DNA from: Robertmurraya massiliosenegalensis JC6 | Lineage (GTDB): Bacteria > Bacillota > Bacilli > Bacillales > Cytobacillaceae | Length of the DNA stretch: 37,247 nt | NCBI RefSeq assembly: GCF_000311725.1 | Contig: NZ_HE978518.1 | Span: 87,654 to 124,900 of the forward strand | Direction: 5' to 3' | Shown: in pieces, positions 18,957-26,114 of the stretch | Layout of the letters: every line of letters begins with the position of its first letter | Position numbering within the stretch: position 1 is the first letter of the stretch | Position numbers and translations under genes: made by a program | The notes under the pieces: generated by a model | Told to the model about the DNA's origin: nothing | The model's database searches: none | Seen by the model: the letters and a program-made list of their open reading frames with translations, nothing else

Positions 18957-19265
18957 TTGGAAGAGAAAATACTTAGGAAGTTATTTCTCGGCTTTATCCA
19001 AATACATATTTTACATCATGCTAAAGAACACCCAATATATGGCGTTTGGATGCTCGAGGAGCTTAAAGAACATGGGTATAATATCAGTTCAGGAACACTC
19101 TACCCTATTCTTCACTCAATGGAAAGTGATCGTTTACTTTTAAAAGAAGAAAAAAATGTAGAGGGGAAAATTAGAAAATATTACACGACAACTGAAAAAG
19201 GAAATTTAGTTTTAAATGAAGCACGCCATAAAGCATATGAGCTTTTTAAAGAGATAAAAGACTAA
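18957..19265 (+). CDS. PadR family transcriptional regulator
   Basis: Small winged-helix regulator of 102 residues, the compact PadR-s2 type. The motif YNISSGTLYPILHSMESDRLL (about residues 40-60) is the recognition helix and wing entry typical of PadR, and a C-terminal helix for dimerisation follows. The start is TTG at 18957, with CGGAGGT six to seven bases upstream. It is 15 bases from chrA and is preceded by a perfect dyad, so it probably represses itself and chrA and is released by chromate or a related signal. PadR-controlled chrA operons are known in Gram-positive bacteria; the inducer here is inferred. Confidence 0.88.
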   Translation: MEEKILRKLFLGFIQIHILHHAKEHPIYGVWMLEELKEHGYNISSGTLYPILHSMESDRLLLKEEKNVEGKIRKYYTTTEKGNLVLNEARHKAYELFKEIKD

Positions 19266-19280
19266 CAAAAGGAGTTTGCT

Positions 19281-20465
19281 ATGACAGAAAACAAAGGTTT
19301 TAGAGCGCTAATAGAAATCCTCTTCGTCTCAACTAGACTTGGAGTCACATCATTTGGAGGGCCAGTTGCCCATTTAGGCTATTTTCACAACGAATACATT
19401 CTACGAAGAAAGTGGATGGACGAAAAAAGCTATGCAGATTTAGTCGCATTGTGTCAGTTTCTTCCTGGACCTGCAAGTAGCCAAGTAGGGATCGGCATCG
19501 GTGTCATGAGAGCTGGCATTTTAGGTGGTATTGTATCTTTTATCGGTTTTACACTTCCATCCGTTCTAGCCTTAATCCTATTTGCCTTCATTCTTCAAGG
19601 GTTTAATGTTAGTGATGCTGGATGGCTACATGGACTAAAAATGGTTGCCGTTGCGGTTGTTGCTCACGCTATTTTAGGAATGGCAAAAAATTTAACGCCT
19701 GATCTAACGAGAAAAGCTCTTGCTCTATTTGCGCTCGTTGGGACGGTTTTATGGCAATCTGCCTTTACTCAAGTAGGTGTTATTATGATTTGCGCACTGA
19801 TTGGTTTTATCATATTTAAAAATCATCAAGATCGTCACGAAACAAACATGCATTTTCCAATTTCAAAAGGCTTTGCGATCGGTTGTTTAACGTTGTTTTT
19901 TGGACTTCTCTTTCTATTACCCTTTTTAAGAGAAATTACCTCATTAAATTGGATCGCTATGTTTGATAGTTTTTATCGTTCTGGTTCCTTAGTATTTGGT
20001 GGTGGTCATGTAGTACTTCCCTTATTGGAACGTGAGTTTGTCCCAACTGGCTGGCTAAGCAAAGATCAATTTTTAGCCGGTTATGGAGCTGCACAAGCAG
20101 TACCAGGACCGCTCTTTACCTTTGCTGCTTATCTAGGTGCTGTTATGAATGGTTGGCAAGGAGGACTACTTGCAACAGTTGCTATTTTCTTACCTGCATT
20201 CTTATTAATTCTAGGAACACTGCCTTTTTGGGATTCTCTCCGTCGAAATCCTAAAGTAAAAGGCGCATTAATGGGTGTAAATGCAGCTGTTGTTGGAATA
20301 TTAATCGCCGCATTTTATCAACCGATTTGGACCAGTTCTATACTAGCACCGATTGACTTTGCTTTTTCCGCCATTCTCTTTAGCATGTTGGTGTTTTGGA
20401 AATTGCCACCTTGGATTGTTGTTGTGACAGGAGCATTGGGTGGATCACTAATGACATGGCTGTAA
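19281..20465 (+). CDS. chrA: Chromate transporter ChrA
   Basis: Membrane protein of the CHR family that exports chromate, conferring resistance. At 394 residues it is a long-chain, two-domain member. The N-terminal half has TSFGGPVAHLGYFHNEY and QFLPGPASSQVGIGIG. The C-terminal half repeats the pattern as SLVFGGGHVVLPLLEREF and AQAVPGPLFTFAAYLGA. About ten membrane segments are visible. AAAAGGAG precedes the ATG with good spacing. It is co-transcribed with padR, and a 15-base perfect hairpin follows. Proximity to the ars operon indicates a small metal-oxyanion resistance cluster. Confidence 0.94.
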   Translation: MTENKGFRALIEILFVSTRLGVTSFGGPVAHLGYFHNEYILRRKWMDEKSYADLVALCQFLPGPASSQVGIGIGVMRAGILGGIVSFIGFTLPSVLALILFAFILQGFNVSDAGWLHGLKMVAVAVVAHAILGMAKNLTPDLTRKALALFALVGTVLWQSAFTQVGVIMICALIGFIIFKNHQDRHETNMHFPISKGFAIGCLTLFFGLLFLLPFLREITSLNWIAMFDSFYRSGSLVFGGGHVVLPLLEREFVPTGWLSKDQFLAGYGAAQAVPGPLFTFAAYLGAVMNGWQGGLLATVAIFLPAFLLILGTLPFWDSLRRNPKVKGALMGVNAAVVGILIAAFYQPIWTSSILAPIDFAFSAILFSMLVFWKLPPWIVVVTGALGGSLMTWL

Positions 20466-20470
20466 AATGT

Positions 20471-20504
20471 ATACATCGCTTGGAACCTATTCCAAGCGAT
20501 GTAT
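20471..20504. terminator. Hairpin between convergent chrA and DinB-like gene
   Basis: Perfect 15-base stem ATACATCGCTTGGAA / TTCCAAGCGATGTAT with a CCTA loop, placed between two converging genes. T-tracts are short on both sides but the stem is strong, so it probably serves both directions. Confidence 0.8.
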
Positions 20505-20508
20505 TTAA

Positions 20509-20985
20509 TTAACGAAAGGTAAGACCTCGGCGAATAAGATTTGCTGAAACCGGTTGTTTCCCAATTTCTCTAGACCAAATCGATAGTTGTCCGATATGAT
20601 GAATTTCATGAGCGATCACATGTCTTATGACTTCACCCCAAGTATGGGTTTCAATACTTCCATCTTGTAAGGGGAGTTTTAATAAACGTGAATCCATATG
20701 TTCTTCCCAGCTATTCACAAAGGTTTCCACTTCAAGATGAAATTTTGCATCTAACTCTCGAACCTTTTTCAAACTATTGTACTTTTCGACATCCTCCTGA
20801 AAATCAGGTTTATTCTCTAGTGTACGTATCCAACTCCATTCAACATCAATAATATGAAAAAGTGTGTGCAAAATACTTCCCATTCCACCGGTTCGCTTTT
20901 TGAGAAGTTCTTCTTCACTTACTTCTTCACACCAACGATACCAATCTTCTCTTACACCCCAATTATACTGAAATAAAGTTTGCAA
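20509..20985 (-). CDS. DinB-family metal-binding protein
   Basis: A 158-residue four-helix-bundle protein of the DinB/YfiT superfamily. The conserved metal-ligand histidines are seen in LHTLFHIIDVEW (about residues 39-50) and in HVIAHEIHHIGQLS (about 121-134). Members include thiol-dependent transferases using bacillithiol or mycothiol (BstA-like), but many have no known reaction. The start is TTG at 20983-20985 with AAGGAGGGG just upstream; no ATG is available in frame nearby. It may be co-expressed with the VOC gene upstream, whose stop lies 56 bases before it. Substrate cannot be inferred. Confidence 0.85.
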   Translation of the reverse strand: MQTLFQYNWGVREDWYRWCEEVSEEELLKKRTGGMGSILHTLFHIIDVEWSWIRTLENKPDFQEDVEKYNSLKKVRELDAKFHLEVETFVNSWEEHMDSRLLKLPLQDGSIETHTWGEVIRHVIAHEIHHIGQLSIWSREIGKQPVSANLIRRGLTFR

Positions 20986-21041
20986 AAATGCCCCTCCTTA
21001 TATATCGTAAAATGCAGATCATCATTTTTATAATACTGCTA

Positions 21042-21419
21042 TCATCCTTTTATACGTAGCTGTTCTTCATCCTTATCCAGATACTCATAAAATCCAAGTC
21101 TATTTCCCCAAGGATCGGAAAAAGTACCCCATTTTACTGGAACTTCTGGCCTTGAATAAATTTCAAAATGGTCAATATTAAGCTCACTGATCACTCGCTC
21201 TCTTTCTCCGACAATATCTGGCACTCCCAAACGTAAAGGACCACTCCCTTCTGTAACGGTACCCTCGGCGACCTGTAACCAACATCCCGGTACAAGCTCC
21301 CACTCTACAAATCCAGCATGGGGAATAAAATCAGGTTTCTTCTTTAAAAGTTTTTCATACCATTCCCGTCCCTCTTTCATATCAGATACTCTTACTTGAG
21401 TTGTCATTTCGAAATACAT
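21042..21419 (-). CDS. VOC (glyoxalase/bleomycin-resistance fold) family protein
   Basis: A 125-residue single-domain vicinal-oxygen-chelate protein. Two beta-alpha-beta-beta-beta modules can be recognised. The N-terminal part has VSDMKEGREWYEKLL and the C-terminal part ends in the diagnostic FSDPWGNRLGFYEYL, whose aspartate/glutamate region carries a metal ligand in many members. Such proteins include lyases, dioxygenases and antibiotic-binding proteins; no specific function can be assigned. GAGGTGAT precedes the ATG. It is followed on the same strand by the DinB-like gene, a frequent pairing for small detoxification proteins. Confidence 0.85.
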   Translation of the reverse strand: MYFEMTTQVRVSDMKEGREWYEKLLKKKPDFIPHAGFVEWELVPGCWLQVAEGTVTEGSGPLRLGVPDIVGERERVISELNIDHFEIYSRPEVPVKWGTFSDPWGNRLGFYEYLDKDEEQLRIKG

Positions 21420-21512
21420 ACTATCACCTCAAAAATAGAATCATTAATAAATAGATCCTACCATATGAAACGATTAATAAAAATGAAAATTAAGAAAACT
21501 TGATTTTATTAT

Positions 21513-21539
21513 AAAAAAAACAGCTATTATTCATAGCTG
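21513..21539 (-). terminator. Terminator of the ECF sigma operon
   Basis: Stem CAGCTAT / ATAGCTG (21521-21539) followed on the minus strand by eight T. It lies about 40 bases after the last gene of the sigma/anti-sigma operon. Confidence 0.9.
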
Positions 21540-21577
21540 AAAAAATACTCATCCCTTTTCTTAAACGTTGTTACGAT

Positions 21578-21877
21578 TTAAGGAAAGGGATTAACCATCC
21601 AAGATAATAAAAAGATTGCACCGATAAAGATAAGATTGAATAACCCTAAACTTATTCCCCATTTTCCTAATGCTGCACTCGTTTTTGAAAACAAAGAGAA
21701 AACACTTGCTACAATCGTAATGGTTGTTAGTAACGAAAAGAAATGACCAAAGCCTATCGCACCATCTGTTAAAAATTCCATGTTTATAAGAAAAAGAGTG
21801 AATAATCCAGTAAAGATACTTATCCAGCCTAAAATACGAAAGATTGCTCCAAAACGTCTTAACGAGACCAATTCCAT
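21578..21877 (-). CDS. Small three-segment membrane protein of the sigma operon
   Basis: A 99-residue hydrophobic protein with three predicted membrane segments (about residues 13-32, 42-62 and 72-94) and few charged residues. It was not matched to a named family. The ATG lies 19 bases inside the end of the anti-sigma gene, preceded by GAGGTGA, so it is translated with that gene and is probably part of the same stress-response module. Third genes of this kind in ECF operons often modulate the anti-sigma factor, but that is an inference from position only. Confidence 0.75.
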   Translation of the reverse strand: MELVSLRRFGAIFRILGWISIFTGLFTLFLINMEFLTDGAIGFGHFFSLLTTITIVASVFSLFSKTSAALGKWGISLGLFNLIFIGAIFLLSWMVNPFP

Positions 21878-22848
21878 AATTTCACCTCACCAATCTTCAT
21901 TGATCGCATTGTGTCTATTGATTTTAACTGTTCAATAGAATTTTTTGGGCCTGTAACGACGACAGCATATGTTTGGATACCATTCGATTCTATGTAGTCA
22001 ATTCGCTCGTCTAGCTTTAAATTTTTGGCGCTCGAAACCTCGGTTGCCATTTCCTCAAATTCCGTCAGAAAATGTAATATCTCCCGAAAGACTTCTTCAT
22101 TGGATGATGCATCTCGAAAAGGCGACCAGTATGTGTCATCGCGTTGTATTGGAAAGCCAATGGGGGAAACTACACTGCCATCAGCACTTAAGTTTTTGGC
22201 TTCTACCCCTGTATCAACAGCAGCCCACATTACATCTACATCAGGCATTAATTCTATCGCTTCAGCAATTGGCATTAATTTGTTAAAAGATAGATAAGCT
22301 TCTACTACAGTTTCGTCAGGCAATCCTTCTAATACCTTCCATTCTCGACTTGAATCTATTTCATTTAAATTTTCAGGATGAATTAACCAGGGGTTCGTTT
22401 CTGTTGGATATTTATCTGACAGTCTCTCTAAGTTTGAATCAACTTCTTTTTTTAACAATTTAGCAAAAGCAAAACGCAAATCATATGTATTTGCTTTATA
22501 GTCCTCTTCCCCAATTCTTTTATATTGTTCAAATGCTAGTTCCAACGAAAAAGGTTTAATATTCATATCAAACTCAAGTTCCTCTAGTGATGTGTTCGGT
22601 TCCGTTACATATAGCGTTTTACTCACTACATCCATTAATGTTACAGAGGTAGTCCCAAAAGAGTAATACATTAAAGTAAACAGATAGCTTAACGGGATAA
22701 TCATCAATATGGTTGTTAAACTTGCTAAAATCATCTTCCATTTGGATTCAAATAATGAACGTTTAACTGATTTATGAAAGTCCACAGAGGCAGTAGATTC
22801 TTCCATGTTATTTTTCGAACCTCTAATCAATTTCTTATATTTATCCAT
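21859..22848 (-). CDS. Membrane-bound anti-sigma factor (Sigma_reg_N/Sigma_reg_C type)
   Basis: Predicted antagonist of the ECF sigma factor encoded just upstream, 329 residues. A cytoplasmic N-terminal part (about 1-45) precedes one membrane segment (about residues 40-62, ILASLTTILMIIPLSYLF). A large extracytoplasmic region follows that would sense envelope conditions. The ending (YAVVVTGPKNSIEQLKSI) resembles the Sigma_reg_C domain. The ATG at 22846-22848 is chosen because AAGGAGG lies six bases upstream; the in-frame ATG at 22854 abuts that site. The gene overlaps the end of the sigma gene by eight bases, the usual coupled arrangement. Confidence 0.82.
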   Translation of the reverse strand: MDKYKKLIRGSKNNMEESTASVDFHKSVKRSLFESKWKMILASLTTILMIIPLSYLFTLMYYSFGTTSVTLMDVVSKTLYVTEPNTSLEELEFDMNIKPFSLELAFEQYKRIGEEDYKANTYDLRFAFAKLLKKEVDSNLERLSDKYPTETNPWLIHPENLNEIDSSREWKVLEGLPDETVVEAYLSFNKLMPIAEAIELMPDVDVMWAAVDTGVEAKNLSADGSVVSPIGFPIQRDDTYWSPFRDASSNEEVFREILHFLTEFEEMATEVSSAKNLKLDERIDYIESNGIQTYAVVVTGPKNSIEQLKSIDTMRSMKIGEVKLWNWSR

Positions 22849-23326
22849 TTTCATCCTCCTTTGCTAGTAACTTGCGCATTTTATTTCTCCCTCTCCGAAG
22901 ATGGCTCTTCATCGTATTCAACTTTAAATCTAATATAGAAGCAGCCTCTTCATATGAACAATCGTTTACATCGCAGAGGAGGATCGTTTCCTTTTCGTAT
23001 ATAGATAGATTCTCCATTAATGAGAGTAGCGTCTGAAAAGAATCCTGTTCTACTATAATTTTTTCAGGAGACTCATTCGTCATGCCTTCAATCTTATTTG
23101 TTAAATGGGTTCGTTTTTCTTTCCTGATTAAATCAATATATGTATAACGTGCAACTTTAAAAAGCCAAGGCTTAACCTCATGTACCTCTTTGGAAAGTAA
23201 AACAATATGTGCTTTCGTAAATGTTTCTTGCAATAAATCCTCCGTAGTGGACTTATTTCTACAGAGTGAATAGATGTAACGGTAAAGATCATTCACATAC
23301 TGTAAATAGATAACTTCTATGTCCAT
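22841..23326 (-). CDS. ECF-type RNA polymerase sigma factor
   Basis: A 161-residue sigma-70 family factor of the extracytoplasmic-function class. Region 2 spans about residues 5-70 (DLYRYIYSLC ... DLLQETFTKAH ... KPWLFKVARYTYIDLIRK). Region 4 spans about 100-152, with the helix-turn-helix CSYEEAASILDLKLNTMKSH. The two are joined by a short linker, as usual for ECF factors. The ATG is preceded by GGGGGGAAG. The operon sigma, anti-sigma and small membrane protein, with an ECF-like promoter upstream, fits an autoregulated envelope-stress module. The subgroup (SigV, SigM, YlaC or another) could not be fixed. Confidence 0.92.
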   Translation of the reverse strand: MDIEVIYLQYVNDLYRYIYSLCRNKSTTEDLLQETFTKAHIVLLSKEVHEVKPWLFKVARYTYIDLIRKEKRTHLTNKIEGMTNESPEKIIVEQDSFQTLLSLMENLSIYEKETILLCDVNDCSYEEAASILDLKLNTMKSHLRRGRNKMRKLLAKEDENG

Positions 23327-23349
23327 TTCTTCCCCCCATTCACACTATC

Positions 23350-23376
23350 CTCGATTAACTGAATGAAAGAGTTGCA
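23350..23376 (-). promoter_or_regulatory. Candidate ECF autoregulatory promoter
   Basis: On the minus strand TGCAAC (23371-23376) is followed after about 17 bases by CGA (23351-23353). This resembles the AAC-N16/17-CGT signature of Bacillus ECF promoters and lies about 25-50 bases before the sigma gene. Confidence 0.5.
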
Positions 23377-23394
23377 AAAAAAGTGTTTTTACGA

Positions 23395-23421
23395 TAAAAA
23401 GCAACGCAAGGAGAACGTTGC
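23395..23421 (-). terminator. Terminator after the DUF1835/DUF3658 gene
   Basis: Stem GCAACG / CGTTGC (23401-23406 and 23416-23421), followed on the minus strand by five to six T. Confidence 0.8.
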
Positions 23422-23446
23422 CTGCAAAATATATCTTTTCATTATG

Positions 23447-24511
23447 TTACTTTATCATCACACGATAATGCCTCATTGATCTTGGAATCCCTTTAAAAGC
23501 AAGCTTTCCGTTATAAATTAAAGAGCGAAGACGATATTCAAGATAAAAAAGACTGACCTTACCCTCAAACTCTTCGAACACAGCTGCTAATAATGTCGCT
23601 GCTATTATATAATCCCTTTGCTCTTGTTCCGCATGCAGCTTTATCAACATGCTATGTATCTCTTTGTCAAAGTAATCTGCCGCAACCTGTATTATTTCAT
23701 TCTTCTTCCACAATCGTAACACTTCATTATTTTCAGTAAGATTATTCCATTCCCTTTGCAATTGCAACCGCTCTTCACTCGATAAAGGACGATTATCCTT
23801 ATTTTCTTCAAAAATCGATTGCAACATATCAGGTTCCATATTAGAAGTATAATGAATACGACTAGATTTTATTAAGATCATGTCATTTGGTTTGTTCCTT
23901 AGTAGATTTACAAAATATCGCATACTAATTTGTTCATTCACATGATCAGCATACCAAATATAAATAGGAACATGAGGTGGAATATCTTCAATTTCTCTTA
24001 ACGAATTTAACACTTTTTCTTCAAGCTCATATTCATCGAGCTCATAATTAATATGATCATTTAACCATTCGAATCGAGTTGCTTGTCCAATCTCTTCATT
24101 TAATTTCCACAATGGACCGATCGCTAAATCATCTGGGAACCCTATCACCATTTTCGGACTTTTTAATGAAAATCTTATTGTGCCAGCAGTTGATTCAGAC
24201 GAAACAAGATGATATGGATGTGCGAGTTCATGTGATTGACGCTCGTTTTGTAGATGTTCATTAATTTCTTGCACTGCTTGATGTAAATCTTCCAGATTCA
24301 TAAAATAGCCTCTACCTTCCAATGGCTGCTGGTCGTAATGATTAAACTGTTCGAATGAATGATGTAATTCATACGTACTCCATTCACCACAATCATTTAC
24401 ATTCAATAACGTGACATATTCGTCTGTCTCAATTTTATAAACAAAAACAATATCCTCTTTCATATGAAAATAAATATATGGATAAACAACTCTTGTTTGA
24501 ATGGTTCCCAC
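23447..24511 (-). CDS. DUF1835/DUF3658 domain protein
   Basis: A 354-residue soluble protein of unknown function. After a roughly 100-residue N-terminal region comes a DUF1835-like segment (LVSSESTAGTIRFSLKS, then VIGFPDDLAIGPLW, about residues 102-137). The C-terminal 100 residues match DUF3658 (FYLEYRLRSLIYNGKLAFKG near the end). No catalytic motif is known for the family. The start is taken as the GTG at 24511, nine bases after the glycosyltransferase stop codon, with AAAGGGA adjoining it. That spacing is tight and the true start is uncertain. It appears to form a two-gene unit with the glycosyltransferase, ending at a terminator. Confidence 0.8.
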   Translation of the reverse strand: MGTIQTRVVYPYIYFHMKEDIVFVYKIETDEYVTLLNVNDCGEWSTYELHHSFEQFNHYDQQPLEGRGYFMNLEDLHQAVQEINEHLQNERQSHELAHPYHLVSSESTAGTIRFSLKSPKMVIGFPDDLAIGPLWKLNEEIGQATRFEWLNDHINYELDEYELEEKVLNSLREIEDIPPHVPIYIWYADHVNEQISMRYFVNLLRNKPNDMILIKSSRIHYTSNMEPDMLQSIFEENKDNRPLSSEERLQLQREWNNLTENNEVLRLWKKNEIIQVAADYFDKEIHSMLIKLHAEQEQRDYIIAATLLAAVFEEFEGKVSLFYLEYRLRSLIYNGKLAFKGIPRSMRHYRVMIK

Positions 24512-24520
24512 TCCCTTTAC

Positions 24521-25522
24521 TTAGTTTTTTAACCATTCGCTAAAAAACGTCCGATATCCTTCTTTCATCACAGTGCTAGAAAAAGCATCAAAGGCATAGT
24601 CCCGGTTCGCATTAGACGTCCTTATCGGGATCGCAGCAGCCATATTTACCAATTCAAACCAGTTCTTCTCATTACCAGAAAAAGAATGAGTGGCACTGAT
24701 ATGGTTATAGCAAGGATGTTCAGGTTTCACGACTATTTTCCCCATTGCTAAGCTTTCTGTTAAAGGCATGGCAAACGTATCAAACTTCGAACAGCTCCAA
24801 TAGACTTTTGCCGAATTCATGAGTGTAAAAATCTGATCTTGTGTAAGAGCAAAATGCAATTTCACATTGCTTGGAATGTCATACTTTTTCACGCTTTCCC
24901 TATATCGCTCCCCACCAAAAACCATAAACACTTCCTTATCAGGATTCCTGCTTGCATACTCAATGACAAGATCTGGTCGTCGGTTTTCCTCATCTCTTCC
25001 AATCCATAAAATCCGGTTATCGACCACTAAATTTGGATCATAATATTTTTGTGCTAATTGCTCATTAAAACCAATTGGGATCACTGACACATCCTCGACA
25101 CCAAAATGACGAGACAGTTCATTCTTTAAAAATTCAGTTTGCACAATCGCTTTATCAACAATCTGATAAAAAGGTTTCATCATTTCATAGCCAGTTAAAG
25201 CTGGATCTGGAAAGCTATGGGGAAATAAAACACTATTTTTTAAGAACATTTTTAAGTAGGTAAAACCTGCTACTGTATAAATAACATGCTCTATATTATG
25301 TGAATGGATTTGGTCAAGGACGATATCATAATTAACAAGATCTCCTTTTTCATGCTCATAACCAGGAAGCCAATCATAACCACTTACATATCTTTCTGGT
25401 GAAATAAATACGATATCAATCCCTAATTCCGCACCAAGTAACTGAAGTCTCTCTGCAAAAATACGCGGCCCTTGTGCTTCGTTAAACTGGATTTTTCTCA
25501 TTACTAATCCTACTTTTGTCAA
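24521..25522 (-). CDS. Glycosyltransferase, GT4-like (GT-B fold)
   Basis: A 333-residue cytosolic protein of the GT-B type. The C-terminal half begins with ILWIGRDEENRRPDLVIEYA (about residues 170-190) and contains SKFDTFAMPLTESLAMGK, the equivalent of the E-x7-E donor-binding motif of GT4 enzymes, with the glutamate in LTESLAMG. The N-terminal half is variable, as expected for acceptor specificity. The start is TTG at 25520-25522 with AGAAGGTG upstream. It shares a transcription unit with the DUF1835/DUF3658 gene. The product could be a wall or spore-surface glycan, but donor and acceptor are unknown. Confidence 0.82.
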   Translation of the reverse strand: MTKVGLVMRKIQFNEAQGPRIFAERLQLLGAELGIDIVFISPERYVSGYDWLPGYEHEKGDLVNYDIVLDQIHSHNIEHVIYTVAGFTYLKMFLKNSVLFPHSFPDPALTGYEMMKPFYQIVDKAIVQTEFLKNELSRHFGVEDVSVIPIGFNEQLAQKYYDPNLVVDNRILWIGRDEENRRPDLVIEYASRNPDKEVFMVFGGERYRESVKKYDIPSNVKLHFALTQDQIFTLMNSAKVYWSCSKFDTFAMPLTESLAMGKIVVKPEHPCYNHISATHSFSGNEKNWFELVNMAAAIPIRTSNANRDYAFDAFSSTVMKEGYRTFFSEWLKN

Positions 25523-25544
25523 TATTAATCACACCTTCTCATGC

Positions 25545-25584
25545 CAAAAATAAAACCTCCCTCTTTATTAAAAAGGAAGGTTTT
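25545..25584 (-). terminator. Terminator after the GH18/secreted-protein unit
   Basis: Long imperfect stem AAAACCTTCC ... GGGAGGTTTT (25552-25584) followed on the minus strand by A and five T. It lies about 60 bases after the stop codon of the secreted beta-sandwich gene. Confidence 0.82.
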
Positions 25585-25647
25585 GTCTTATTTCTAAGTA
25601 TAACAGAAAGGATTTCACCAGACGTCCTGTTCTGCCTAAGATGCGCG

Positions 25648-26112
25648 TTACTTGATAACCAAATCTTTAAAATGGAAGGTTGTTGCTTGTTTATCCTTCG
25701 TTAAGACAAATACATCAATTTGCGACTCAGTCGATTTAACGTCAGTTTTTAGGTCATACTCCTTCCAGTCCGCTGTTAACATGACTGGTTCAGACTGAAC
25801 TTCACTTAGAAAAGTTCCTCTAGCATCTGTTTCCTCTATTTTTAACAGCACTTGCCCTTCACCTTTAAGTGAGATTTTATAATGAACAGTTGTTGACGTT
25901 AGCTCACTAGGTGTGTAAACGAATCCTTCCTCTGTTTTCTCACCTTCTGTTTGTACTTTAAAATGTTGATTTTCTTGTTCTGTCACAACTGCCCCTACAC
26001 CAAAATATTCAAGCTTTTTTATCTCTGCTCCAAATGCTGCTTGACCAATCGCTAATAATAACATTGACAAGATGATCGTAAAAAAAGATTCTTTTTCATT
26101 CCTTACCTCCAT
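25648..26112 (-). CDS. Secreted beta-sandwich (CBM-like) protein, start region frameshifted
   Basis: A roughly 150-residue exported protein: a signal peptide ending near AFGAE, then a beta-rich domain resembling carbohydrate-binding modules of the CBM4/9 jelly-roll kind. The start is odd. The ATG at 26112 keeps the frame open but has no ribosome-binding site and gives an uncharged leader (MEVRNEKESFF). The good site GGAGG (26106-26110) instead serves the ATG at 26097-26099. That ATG would read MKKNLF- but fails after a run of seven T (plus-strand A at 26080-26086). One extra T would give an ideal signal peptide, MKKNLFFTIILSMLLLA. This may be a sequencing error, slippage or a real mutation. 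It follows the GH18 gene by two bases. Confidence 0.7.
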   Translation of the reverse strand: MEVRNEKESFFTIILSMLLLAIGQAAFGAEIKKLEYFGVGAVVTEQENQHFKVQTEGEKTEEGFVYTPSELTSTTVHYKISLKGEGQVLLKIEETDARGTFLSEVQSEPVMLTADWKEYDLKTDVKSTESQIDVFVLTKDKQATTFHFKDLVIK

Positions 26113-26114
26113 CT

